A stretch of 64,000 bases of DNA from Rhodamnia argentea (lineage: Eukaryota > Streptophyta > Magnoliopsida > Myrtales > Myrtaceae): NCBI RefSeq assembly GCF_020921035.1, contig NC_063160.1, positions 13,977,095-14,041,094 of the forward strand, written 5' to 3'. Positions 1-10,889 of this stretch are shown one piece after another. The position numbers and the translations under genes are program-made. The notes under the pieces are model-generated. The model worked only from the letters and a program-made list of their open reading frames with translations, was not told the origin of the DNA and searched no databases. How positions within the stretch are numbered: the stretch's first letter is position 1; every line of letters starts with the position of its first letter.

Positions 1-216
1 AAAAACTTCTCTTTTTCCCATGTTAGAGAAACCCGCACATAGATCGCATACGAGAATACCGATTTTACCGGATACCTCATAAGCTGATAATTCTCTTAAT
101 TTTCAAGCTTCTAATACAAGAATTTCAAGGTACTGGACCCATCTGTTATCGGCGACCTCTCCTTGACCGAGACAACACAAAATATGTGTAGTGTTGAAAA
201 TATGCTTTTTCGGGAT

Positions 217-700
217 CACAAGAGCAAATCGAGATTACGAACCCAGAACAATATTCAAATCACAAGAGCAATAATAAATATGAAAGCCACAAGAGCAAAT
301 CGAGATTATAACTTGAATAAAAATTTATCGATGCCACGAGAGCAAATCGATCCTAGTTCGATAAATTATCACATAAGGTTAATCATGAGTTGAATAAAGA
401 TTCAGACCACAAGAGCAAATCAAGATCATGGATTGGAAAACTATTCAAATCACAGATTGGAAAACTATTCAGATCACAATAGCAAATCGAGATTATGATC
501 CGAATAAAAGAAATCAAGAACATGAGAGCAAAAACATCAATGAACTTGATAAAGATTTATTGAAACCATGAAAACAAATCCATCAATGGTTTGATAAATA
601 CCTCTTGAGAGCAGGTCGATCATGAGTAGGATAGGTACCTAGACCACAAGAGCAAATTGAGATCATGAACTGGATAAAGGTACCACGAGAGCGGGTCGAT
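217..700. repeat. Degenerate tandem repeat of about 40-50 bp units
   Basis: About ten or eleven imperfect copies share a core close to CACAAGAGCAAATCGAGAT followed by a more variable CATGAACTGGATAAAG-like part. Copies begin near 219, 263, 291, 334, 408, 476, 520, 606, 647 and 685. Spacing varies because some units carry internal insertions or duplications. The array lies in the 3' region of the retroelement, where Tat/Ogre elements are known to carry variable tandem repeats. Confidence 0.7.
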
Positions 701-3173
701 CGTGGACCAAAAGCATAAGTATAAGAGGTGTATTACCCGAACCGAGTCAGTATTGAAGAAATGTGTCACCCGATATGAGTTAAGTCAATACACAAGAGGT
801 CAAAATGACAACTAAAGTTAATTTTGAAAAGGGTTCATAAAACTTAGCTGGATTTTCTGAGCAACGAACATGAGGGTGCTAGGCTGACTACGTCATACCT
901 ACATAATGACTTGTCGTGCGATTATGAGCAAATGCAACATCATATGTTAACAAAATTTGTGAGCTTTTTGTTTGCATTATAAAGCTTCAACGGGGAATTC
1001 TATCAATGAGGGAATCTATCTGACCCTTTTTTTTTTTTTATAATTTCGATCAAACTGAATGAGAAATTTTAGTCGGAAAGGACTTTCGCTCACTCTCATG
1101 AAAAGCTTTTTGAAGACCCAACCATTAATGTGGGCATAAGGATCCCTCGTAACCGTCATCTTTACCTTGGACAAGGGTCCGGGTATTCTCGCGATCAATA
1201 TGACCGGACAAATGCGTGAGGTCTTTTGCAAAGACCGTAATTCCGGCTTGGTCAAAGGTTCAATAAAGGAGACTCATGTGAGTTATTTGGTCATAAAATG
1301 GAATGGAATTTTCATTAGCTGCATCCGGTTTATAAGTCGGGAACCCGCAAAACGAGATAAAATGATCTTACTCGCACTTCTTCGAGCGACATTTATAAAC
1401 ATTTGAGATCATATGTTAACTCAAGTACCATAATCTGAAGAGACTTTGATAAGGGTTGTAATGTAGGTTCGGGGAAGGCTTGGAAATGAAAGGCCTATTT
1501 ACAACAAAAGAGGTGTATGAAGATGAGATCGGTGATCATCCATCCTTATCTCTTTGGGCGTGGATATCGCTCCGAGCGAGTAATTTCTCTTGATCTACTT
1601 CAAAAATAACTATCCATGAGGAACATATTATGAACAACTTCAGTTGAGACCTCCTTTCATCCAAAGATTCTCTTTTTTTCATATGGGAGTGGGCCCTTTT
1701 CTTTCACGCTACACTTTTTCTCTTTTTGGGAGCATAGAATTTTTCGGATGCCCCAAATTTTCTGCATGGTGAGCCTTTGCTTTTCTTACCCCTTACTCTC
1801 GTTTTCTTTTGAGCTTTTTTTCTTTAAAGGAAGGAGAGGTCTCACCTGAATCTTCTGCATTCTTTGCCGATAGATCTTTTTGAGTTTCACCTTGCCCCAA
1901 GATGCTTTGCTCATTTGTCGGATGGTTTAAAATGATTCCTTGCCGGGATGATCACTAATCGGGTTTTGATAAATGAATACACCGCTCAAGTTGGGTTCAA
2001 CAAAGGGTCAAACGTGCATGGTATAGAAATGAAATGCTCTTCGTCATGTATAAGACACTTGAGCTAACATAAAACTCGCATGTTATAAATATACTTGAAG
2101 ATTGATGCAAGTGAAAGCAAGAAAATTTTAATCATTCTCGATCCGAGAATTGCCCTAGTGTGGGGTTGTTCCTGACAGGGGTATGAAATTAAACCACCGT
2201 TCAAAGGGATTTAGCAACGGACAACCTATAGTGTTTGGATAGAGGAAATGAATGCATCATATCATCTTGGTCGTCATACTTTTCGCGAGATAACCTTTTA
2301 CCTTGTGAGTGTGAAAATCTCACTCAGCTCATCGGGGATTAGAAATGCGGGATGTGTATGGAAATAGCTTGCCTTTCGTCATCCCGAGATTTTCTCATTC
2401 AATATGATCATTTGGACCATAGAGATTGCCCGATTTAAATTATCTCCCGATGAAGATTTGCAATGCAGACAAAAAATTGATGAAATGAAATTCATGAAGT
2501 TCAATTTGATTTAGTTATGCACAATAAAAAAAGGAGTGCAAATCAAGTATATTTAGATGTGAAAGAAATATCAAGGAATGGGGAGACAGTGGATTGCCCC
2601 CGTATAAAGAGAAATGCACGTGAGATCGATCAATCGAGGACTCGAGATGCTCCAGCTGTTCGGAGATGACTCTATGCTTATTATGTGCTCCCGCAAGGAG
2701 GAAAAATGGTGTCACATTGAGAATAACATAAGATAGAGAAAGAGATACTTCCCTTCCCAAGTCGGAGTTTGCTGTCGATTTGCCCCATTTTCTATCAAAA
2801 TTGATCATGTCCAATGGTCATGGTATTGCCATGATCTGGGGATTGGAAGTGCCCCGGATGTGCCCCAAGTTGGGAGTTCATGATAATCGCTTCTTCTATT
2901 GATCCCGCAAAGAGGAAAATGGGACGTTATTTTTCGGGAATGACCAAACCTGGTGAGAGATAGGTTCCTCTTAAGATTGGGACGCATGTCGGGACATGGT
3001 CCAATGATTAAGCTTCGATCGTTTAATGGCTTGATACACGGTTTGCTGCCTGCCCCTTGGAAATTCCTGAAACATCTAATAAATGAGTCAAATAGATAAA
3101 TAGGGTTAAGCACATAGCATTATTTCGAAAATTTTACAAAACATTTCGATTTTAGAAAACCTCGGGACGAGAT

Positions 3174-3245
3174 ATCTTGAAGAAGCCCAACCCTCGGTAC
3201 TTACCATAGATCTTGAAGAAACCCAACCCTCAGTACTTACCATAT
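3174..3245. repeat. 36-bp tandem duplication
   Basis: Two adjacent copies (3174-3209 and 3210-3245) begin ATCTTGAAGAA and end CTTACCATA, with about three mismatches. It lies in the non-coding part of the retroelement downstream of gag. Confidence 0.85.
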
Positions 3246-3507
3246 ATGATATATTTTTTTATCGTTGATTATGGTCATTAGGTTAGTTTGAGATACTTCG
3301 ATAATATTCAAAATATAATGAAAAACATCTATAATTTTATTGATATTAAATCAATCGAATTACATCCTAATAAAAAGGGAGTCCTAAAGTGCAACATGGA
3401 ATGAAAAGGGAAATTCTAGAAAATAGTAAAAGTTCCCACATTGGAGAAATGAACGATTGAAAAATAGTTACTCTTGAGGGCCAACACCTATCTCCACCAA
3501 TGATTTC

Positions 3508-3717
3508 TCAAACATTGCTCGAATGATTGGGCAACTGATTATTTTGAACATTGGACCGATCGTTATTCTGAAATGAATATGTCCCGGAGTTGAGCAAGTC
3601 ATGGATACGATTCTTGAGTACATAACAACGATTCGTATCATGTCCGAGTTCTCCTCGATAGTAGTCACATTTCTTAATCAGGTCGTACCTTGCAAAGATT
3701 GCATAATTCAGCCGCAT
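3508..3717 (-). pseudogene. Gag zinc-knuckle fragment
   Basis: A 69-residue frame contains KKCDYYRGELGHDTNRCYVL, which matches the usual plant gag knuckle layout C-x2-H-x4-G-H-x4-C followed by LK..I..L, except that the histidine expected early in the motif is Tyr. It follows the gag core in the element's direction but is out of frame with it. The change and the frame break both point to decay. Confidence 0.6.
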
Positions 3718-3986
3718 GGGCTACGTTAATAATAAGTCCTTCTTACGTAGGACGGCCAAGACCTAAGAAAGAGCACCAGGCTATGGTGTATATTGTCGGT
3801 TGCGCTTGTATCCTTTTTGTCCTTGAGTATTGAAATTTTCCTACTGCTGATTAGGGACTTAAACCTTGGGTGTTTGGACTCGAGGCTTATGAGTGTAAGT
3901 GACATTCACTTGTGGAGCGAATTCTTTGTCTTTTCTTGTTGTGAACTGTTTGGCACTAGTACTACTATCTCCATACCACCCTTTCT

Positions 3987-4751
3987 TCAAGCCATTCTCG
4001 ATTTCTCAGCCATCGCAATGAGGTGACTGAACGACGTTGCAGCAGATCCAAGGATTCGTGACCACATTGCCCGAGGTAGAGTGGAGACAAACAACTTCAT
4101 GAGCTCTCGCTCATGGGGTACCGGTTTCAGGTGAGATGCCACGTTCCTCCATCCGGCAACGCATCGCTTAATCGTCTCGCCTTTCTTCATCTCTGCTTGT
4201 TCTAGGTCTTCCCTAAAAATGAGAACATCCAAGTTGAAGCTAAAATGCTTAACAAAAGCATTAGCAGCCTTCTCCCAATTCCGCATGTTGTAGATTTTAC
4301 AGTCCGTATACCATCTCATAGTTGCATCTTTCAAACCGGCTTGGAAGGTCCGAATCATTAGAGGACCGTTAGCCGCATACTTGCTCATCCTAGCTTGGTA
4401 CATCTGGACATGCTGCACTGGGTTAGAAGTGCCGTCGTACTTCTCGAAATCGGGCACTTTAAACTTCTCGAGCACACCGACCTTCGAGAAGGTAGAGAAA
4501 TCAACTTGGGGAATGTTATGGGTACCTTTTATTTCTCGAATCCTCTGTTTCATTTGAACTAACCGCTTGGCCGTCTCTTCATTCGGTCTTGTAGCCACGG
4601 GGCTAGCTTGGGGAATCAGAATTGATGGCGATGCGTTCAAGCCAGTACCTATAATGATAACATTCTCCAATGGTAAAGACCGAAAAGGAACTCGTTCGAA
4701 TGCCTTATCGGGATTCTCTACCAACGAAGGTAGAATAGAGATGACAGGCAA
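3987..4751 (-). pseudogene. Retrotransposon gag core
   Basis: A 254-residue open frame carries the capsid-like Retrotrans_gag signature of plant Ty3/gypsy elements: VPDFEKYDGTSNPVQHV near residues 98-114, then F..GLKD..MRWY and a W.....FVKHFS segment. The following E..QAEMKKGETI.R..AGWR region is also standard for these gags. The frame ends at a stop after AEKSRMA. The zinc-knuckle part lies further on in a different frame (3508-3717), so the polyprotein is interrupted. Gag packages the element RNA into virus-like particles in the cytoplasm. The upstream boundary of the gag reading frame is unclear, since the first Met at 4751 may be internal. Confidence 0.8.
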
Positions 4752-5755
4752 AGAGTTTCAGCTAGATGGTTGTAGCTTGACAGCAAAGCTAGCCATAATC
4801 TGTTTCATCTTCTGTGACATCATCCCTTCGAAACGCTCGGTCGGTGTGTCAAGTCGTTCTTCTAGAGCCTCTTGAATAACAGCATTGATTTCTGCTCTGT
4901 TGGTCATTTTCCTCACTACCGATAGAATAATGTGTGGAGGATCCGTAATAAATTACCTAAAAGAGACGATCATGTGATGAGTACAATAGGGGAGAGACGT
5001 TGAGTCGATCCATGGCTAATCTAGACTTATGAACACCACTCAAACTTGACTCGTGACCCTAACCAGGAAATTCCAGTTTCCTCGGATTTCAGCAAACAAT
5101 TCGTGAAAAATCATAATGTAATCAAGATGGTATGAAATTTTATGAGCTTATAGTCGAGAGGCTGATGAACAACGAGTGGATCAAATCGGTTTAATGTACC
5201 TTTCAGAAAAATCATGATCAGAAAACCATTATGTCCGCCTATTATTAAAAGAACGAAGGACCCTCTTAAATTGTGAATTTAATTCTGAAATTTTTCAAGC
5301 CATTAGTTGAAACATAGATTTACAACTTTCATGTTAAGAAATTTAGCAATACGGTACGTTTACTAGTACTAAATCGCAAAATGAATCACTAGTCCGAAAA
5401 GGTGTGAGATCCCAGCCTGCTCGACTCCGGCCATTAATTCCATAATAAATAGAAAACACATTGGATTACCACGAAATTTTTCAAAATGATGGTTCAAGAT
5501 CTTACGAACATTTTTCGTTTGAAGTGAGAAAATTGAATCCAACACGAAAGGGGCGTAAAAATTTGTACAACACAGCAAGGTTAGAATGAAAACAAAACTG
5601 TTTTGTTAATATAAAAGTGTAATAAGACACGAGATCCCTAAAACCCGACAAAAACTCCTAACATGAGGCCTAGGAAAGCAAGAAAAAACACGACGACACG
5701 ACTCAATAAATGTCTATCACTTCGAGGGCCCAGCTCCATCCATGGATCTCTTGAC

Positions 5756-7085
5756 TTAAGGACCGGTTTGTGCCTTCAAGCGCTTGATGACTTTCTTCGC
5801 CATGGCTATCTCCTCATTAGCTTCGGCCAACAAACGCCTAAGCTCATTGTTGACGAATTGGGATGGAGTAATATTTGGGGGCTTTGGACGCCATTCCTCG
5901 GGGATGGAGTGCTTGAGTCGGTACTCCTTGGTGGATTGATAGGCCTCCTCGGCGGGCTCCAACGGCTTCCTCGAGAAACAAAGTTTGGTCGGCCGAGAAA
6001 CAACCCATAGGTAGTGAGCGGTGACGACCATTTCTTCGTGATCCGAGATGAGGTTCTTAAAGTTCGGATGGATCCGGTCGGATGGTAGAGGTGGAGGCAT
6101 CTTCCGAATACACCCAAACCGTCGTATGACTCGCGATGGATAATACTCATTTGCTCCAGTAAAACCCAAGAGAGGGACCGGTCCAAATCGGCCAAAGGTG
6201 AAGCGAGCCTCTTTACATTAAAACGAACTAGCGTGCCATTTGAGGGACTTGGTGGAAGGATTCCTCACAAGTTTTAACCATTCGAAAAAGTGATAATCCG
6301 GGCATTTACTTTGTTTTTCTTTAAAGATGACCAATAGCGGGGCAAAATTTCTCAATGTGTCCGTCGACACAAAGTTTTGACATTTTTTTATATAAGACAA
6401 AAACCATACTTGCAAAAGCTCGGCAAGGGCTCGCAAGACCTTATCCTTGCCCCGTCGATACTTGTTCAAGGAAATAACGGTTTCAGCCAAAATAGCATTC
6501 ACAAAATTTCTTCCCTCACAAACTTGCTACACAAAATGAGCCATGTGAGAATTGACAAAATTCTTGTGATGAGGAAAAACGATCAATCTAAAAAATGCCA
6601 ATAAAAAGATTTTGCTCTTTTGCAAGGATCGGGCATTGTTAAAACAATCGATCAGAAAAGTAAAAGAACAATGCCCCATAGTTTCCTTTCAAAACCCTTT
6701 AAACGATCGGTAATTCAACTTTCAAGAAATCGGCTAAAACCCCATAGGCATCCTCCTTCAAGTATGGATTAACAAGCTCAAAGTCAAGGGACTTACCAAT
6801 GAGCACGCTATACTCTTCCAATGTAGGGGTAAGCTCGTACTTACCAAGCAAAAATGTGGCAGCCCGAGGAATCCAATAGTGAGCGAGAGCTTGAATCATC
6901 CCAATACGAATCTTAATATCCAGCAACAAGATGAGCTTCCTCAATCTGCTCTTCACATAATGACGGGTGACTTCGTCCAATTGGGGAAGGCAATCGATCG
7001 GTTCATCCTTAGTGATCTCTACAGTGCGAATGTTGCCGTGCCCCATGAAGTGACAGATCAAAACGACGACGCACCTAATAGGCAT
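5756..7085 (-). pseudogene. Broken ORF1 (DUF7745-like) of the retroelement
   Basis: Three minus-strand reading segments (6699-7085, 6218-6502, 5756-6169) lie in transcriptional order just inside the PBS. The first contains the phrase GKYELTPTLEEYSVLIG, typical of the plant retroelement-associated DUF7745/ORF1 family. The second has an AILAET..SLN start followed by a segment resembling the same family. The third ends in a charged, probably helical stretch (residues 95-137, rich in E, K, A and R). Stops and frame shifts separate them, so no intact protein can be made. In Ogre-like elements an ORF of unknown function occupies this place upstream of gag. Family assignment is from memory of the motif. 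Confidence 0.6.
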
Positions 7086-7820
7086 GGATCGACTAAAAAA
7101 AAAAATATACGAACATGATGCTCATAGGTTCAAAGACAAGCAGAATGATATATGCATGCTTTATTAGCCAAGTTTTTTTTTTTAAGAGCTCTTGAGGGCG
7201 AATCGGACTCAAAGATCTAAGTCGTATCCTACGCCTCTTGAGCTTGGGGGATGCCAAGAAATTCTCTCATGCCCACGTATTCGAGCCGGAGCGGGGAATT
7301 CTTAACATGATCGGGGTCGAGGGCAAAGTCATCCATTCCTCTATCCCGAGGCCAATCGGATCCTTACCCAAACACCATTCTAGGTTCAACTAGCATTTTA
7401 GGATCCAATGCAATGTCATGAATCAAGCGCGACAGGTTAATTCACTCAATCATGGCATTTTGCGATAAAATAGAGCAATTAAATTAAATGCCAAAAATTA
7501 AGTAAACCTGCATGAAAATGATTAGAAGAATCAAGCATATTGGGACATGATCATTCAAATAAAATGCCATCAAAATCAATCAAGCTCCAAATAGTCGAAG
7601 AAAAAAATCGATCAATCAACAACCACAATCAAGCAATCAAGGCATAGATCATGAAAATCAACGGCTTAAGTCCACAAAAATTTTGATTTTTTCGAAAATT
7701 AAGGGGAATTGAGTGGAAATTCCGAAATCAACCTTAAAATATGAAAATTAATTTTAATTTTCGAAAATTAATTAAAATTTCGATTGACCCTCTTTTAATT
7801 TCTGAAAAATTAAAATTTCG

Positions 7821-7838
7821 TCCCCAGCGGAGTCACCA
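7821..7838 (-). other. Retroelement primer-binding site
   Basis: The minus strand reads TGGTGACTCCGCTGGGGA. It starts with TGG, the complement of the tRNA CCA end, and sits three bases inside the LTR edge. Very similar motifs (TGGCGACTC.GCTGGGGA) mark the primer-binding site of Ogre/Tat-type plant retroelements. The motif sets the orientation of the element as minus. Confidence 0.75.
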
Positions 7839-7841
7839 AAC

Positions 7842-10513
7842 TGTTGCGGCCTAAAAATTAGGTTAATAGATTATAAGGTTAATTAAATTAACTAACCTAA
7901 CTTAGACCCTCCCAAGTCCTACCAATCGCAACTTAGGTTCAATTCATGAAAAAATTATTAAATTGGAGCCGCCACTAATCATTTACGATAGGTTGATTAG
8001 ATACCTATATAAAATAGTGGGAGAACTATTTCATCTCTACGAACCATAGAAAGTGAGTTTGGGGAATTTGTTACATTAATTTGAAAAATTAATGTCATTT
8101 CGGTAACAATTTCATGAAAAAAATTCATTTCGATTGATCAACGTGATTTGATTGATTTTATTAGAAAAATGTGACATGAGAACTGCATGATAAAATGATT
8201 TGATTTTTTTATATTTTTTTGTATTTTCGGATTAAATACCAAACAAAAAAGAACATTCAAAAACAAGCAAAAATTTGAACAAAATTAAACAAAAATGCCC
8301 ATAATATACCTTTAAATTTCGATTTTTTTTTAAAAATTCACTCATTCCCAAAGATCCGGGTCAGAGAGAATTTTTATCCGCTACAACTTCGAAGATTCGA
8401 GCCGGTATGCAGATAGGGATATAAGACGACAACATCCCTTTTGTCAAAGGAAAAGAACACGAAGCCTTATACTAAATTGCAATCCCATTCCATAAGATCA
8501 TGGCTAAGGTGTGCAATTTTATTTTCCGAAGGGTCTAGGCACATTGGAGAGCATATATTATGGGCATGTTTATTTAAAATTGTGCAAACTTTATAGCAAT
8601 AAAAAACAAACAGCACGAGAAAAATAAAATAAAAATAAGTCCATTGAGCTTGAATTTTCAAAAATTCAAAGAGGGGTGGCCGAAAGTATGAATTGGGGAT
8701 CCACCTTTCCTCATTCAAAATTTAATCCAATTTAAGAAAATTATCTTTAATATTTGAAAATTTAATTGATCTCGGATAACCCTCAAGAATTTAGACTTTA
8801 TTCATTCCAGTCAAGCATTATCCTATCCCTAACAATCAAATACCATCGGAAAATTCGCAAGGGATAAGATAAGATAACAACCCAACCAACTTAACATGGT
8901 ATAGATAATCACAAGATCGAGAAGAATATCCATGGCAACTCAAACTTCATCCAATTAAGAAATTCTCACTTATTTAGATAAAGTCCAATTTAATTAACCA
9001 TTATCTACAGCATGAGATGTCATTGAACGACCAAAAAAGATAGGTTCAAATCAGTCAATTCAAAACAAGAACGAAACAAGGATCATTACCATCACACATT
9101 GCAATTCCATCCAAGGTAGTAAGAGCGCATATGTCAAAAAATTCCTTATCTAATTCAACAAAAATTCTGATTTCTTTAACCAAAACAATTTTTTCCTACA
9201 ATTGTTTGAGTAAACTTTACTTTGAAAAAAGGTAAGCTCGCCATTAAACTTAATCAATTCCTGAAAGTGCCACAATTTGATCAAATTGTTGAACAAGCTA
9301 AAAAAATCAGGATTTCACTTCCCAAAAAGATCCAATTTTTAGTTTTTGAAGTGTGAAGACTGTTCTCGAATTATGTTTAAAAATTTTACTATATCTAGGA
9401 ACAGTAAATAGTCTTCAATCTATGCAAATCAGCGTAAAAAAAGGTAAAATACCTACCTTTACGCTCGGGCTAAGATCTGCATGATTTGAGGTCATGGAAT
9501 AGGCAAAGACAACTTGAATTGAATAAAGAACGTGTGAACAACATCAAATACATGCAGATCAACAACTAAAAAATCTTTTCGGCGCTTGCGAAAACCTTAG
9601 TGAGTTTGTGATCATAAACCAAGCAAACGTAGGCGTTTTCGGATCAAACAGCATGTATATAATGTAGAAACAACATCGAAACAGCAATCAAATTACACAG
9701 AAAACGTGCTTGAAGCATCTATCAATTGTGCTCAAAGTTACCTTGATTCGTAGCGTGAAACTTGGACTGATTACATATGAAAACTCCTTTGGACAATGGC
9801 TCAACTACCTTCCGAACAGTAGCAAATTCCGCACCGAGTAGGGGCTAAATTTGCACACGAACAGAGCTGGAAACAGCCTGGGCAATAGCTCCAAACACGC
9901 CTGGTTGGTGGCTCAAATAGTGTAGTGGATTACAACGTGCAGGATTGGTGGTGCTCAAGGGCTCCTCGTTCTCCTTTTCTCACACGGATACTCGTCGCTC
10001 CCCAGTGCAGGATTTTTCGTCCCGAAAACGTCGTCCCCCCCCCACGGGCACACACACATTCATTGCATGTTAGGTCTTCCTTTTTATAGGTAGGGAAGCT
10101 AGGGCCTTCAAAGAATATATGAAGATCCAGTTTCCTCTCTTGTCAATATATGAATATGAGAAAATCATATAATAATCCACCAAGATACCAATTCTTCTGA
10201 ACTTTTCCTTTCCTCGTCGACAGATTCTTGCTCCACACGATCACATGAAAGAGGTCACTAAATCAAATTTGGCTCAATATTTTTCACCTTAGTATCTCCT
10301 CTGTTTCATTCCAAATGAAGACTATCTGGGATTAGGTCGATAATTACTATCTCGCAAGCTTAATCTGATTAAGTTCATATGATCCAGCCCATCTGCCGCC
10401 GGTCCAAAAATGTGCAAATTTATGCAAATGCTCCTACTATCTATATGCAATAGATGATTTTTTGTCGATCCCTAATTTCATGTAAAAAAAAAAACAAAAT
10501 TTAGATGTCAACA
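7842..10513 (-). repeat. 5' long terminal repeat of the retroelement
   Basis: On the plus strand the block starts TGTTG at 7842 and ends CAACA at 10513, the perfect short inverted ends expected of an LTR (TG..CA). It begins three bases from the primer-binding site, as a 5' LTR on the minus strand should. It is 2672 bp long and AT-rich with no coding frame. The five bases after it (10514-10518, GAATA) would be the target-site duplication, but the partner copy is outside the window. The right end lies 376 bp downstream of the NSUN stop codon. Boundaries rest on the terminal motif and the PBS, not on alignment to a second LTR. Confidence 0.7.
10081..10090 (-). promoter_or_regulatory. TATA box inside the LTR
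   Basis: The minus strand reads CCTATAAAAA about 430 bp into the LTR from its 5' (right) end. If this is the element's promoter, transcription would start near 10050. That would give a U3 of about 0.45 kb and an R-U5 leader of about 2.2 kb, which is unusually long. It is based on motif and position only. Confidence 0.35.
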
Positions 10514-10889
10514 GAATAATGCATGGACCTCAAAAAGAGGAAATGCTCCAAGCCCTGATCTTTGGCCCTACCCAACTTCAGCTCTTCCACCCCAGAAAAG
10601 CAGAGTCAATCTCACCTGGCTTGGTTAAAATGAAACCATCCGATGGGACCAGTCATGCAACTGACAATCTAAGTACAAACTTCAAAGACTGTTTTATAAA
10701 GCATCAAGTGTAGAAAAAGTTACACCAATTTGCATCATCCCTTGACAAGAATGACAAAACTTGTGGGCTCTCAGCTCATGGAAACTTCAAATTATTAGGT
10801 ATAATAATCAGCTGATCCATCACCATTGCATTGTTGAGCACTGAGGTATAGGAATGGTAAATATAAACTCGAGTCTAGTTCCCTCCTAA

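Larger units (their letters stand above)
1..10513 (-). mobile_element. Gag-bearing LTR retrotransposon, Ty3/gypsy type, left end missing
   Basis: The element reads right to left. In order it has a 2.67 kb 5' LTR (7842-10513), a primer-binding site (7821-7838), a broken ORF1 (5756-7085), a gag core (3987-4751), a CCHC-like knuckle (3508-3717), and then about 3.5 kb with no recognisable protein that includes a degenerate tandem repeat at about 217-700. I see no protease, reverse transcriptase, RNase H or integrase in any frame. The 3' LTR must lie beyond the left edge. An extra ORF upstream of gag and tandem repeats in the 3' region are known for plant Tat/Ogre-lineage elements, so I place it there tentatively. 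The missing pol suggests either a non-autonomous gag-only element (TR-GAG-like) or a deleted Ogre-like copy. The stretches 720-3170, 3250-3500 and 4760-5750 hold nothing else I can name. Confidence 0.8.

Noticed and set aside
217-700. Possible CRISPR-like array of repeats and spacers
   Set aside because: Repeats are degenerate, spacing is irregular, the host is a plant, and the position inside an LTR element explains it.
3793-4026. Short plus-strand hydrophobic frame opposite gag
   Set aside because: It is antisense to the gag reading frame and has no conserved features.
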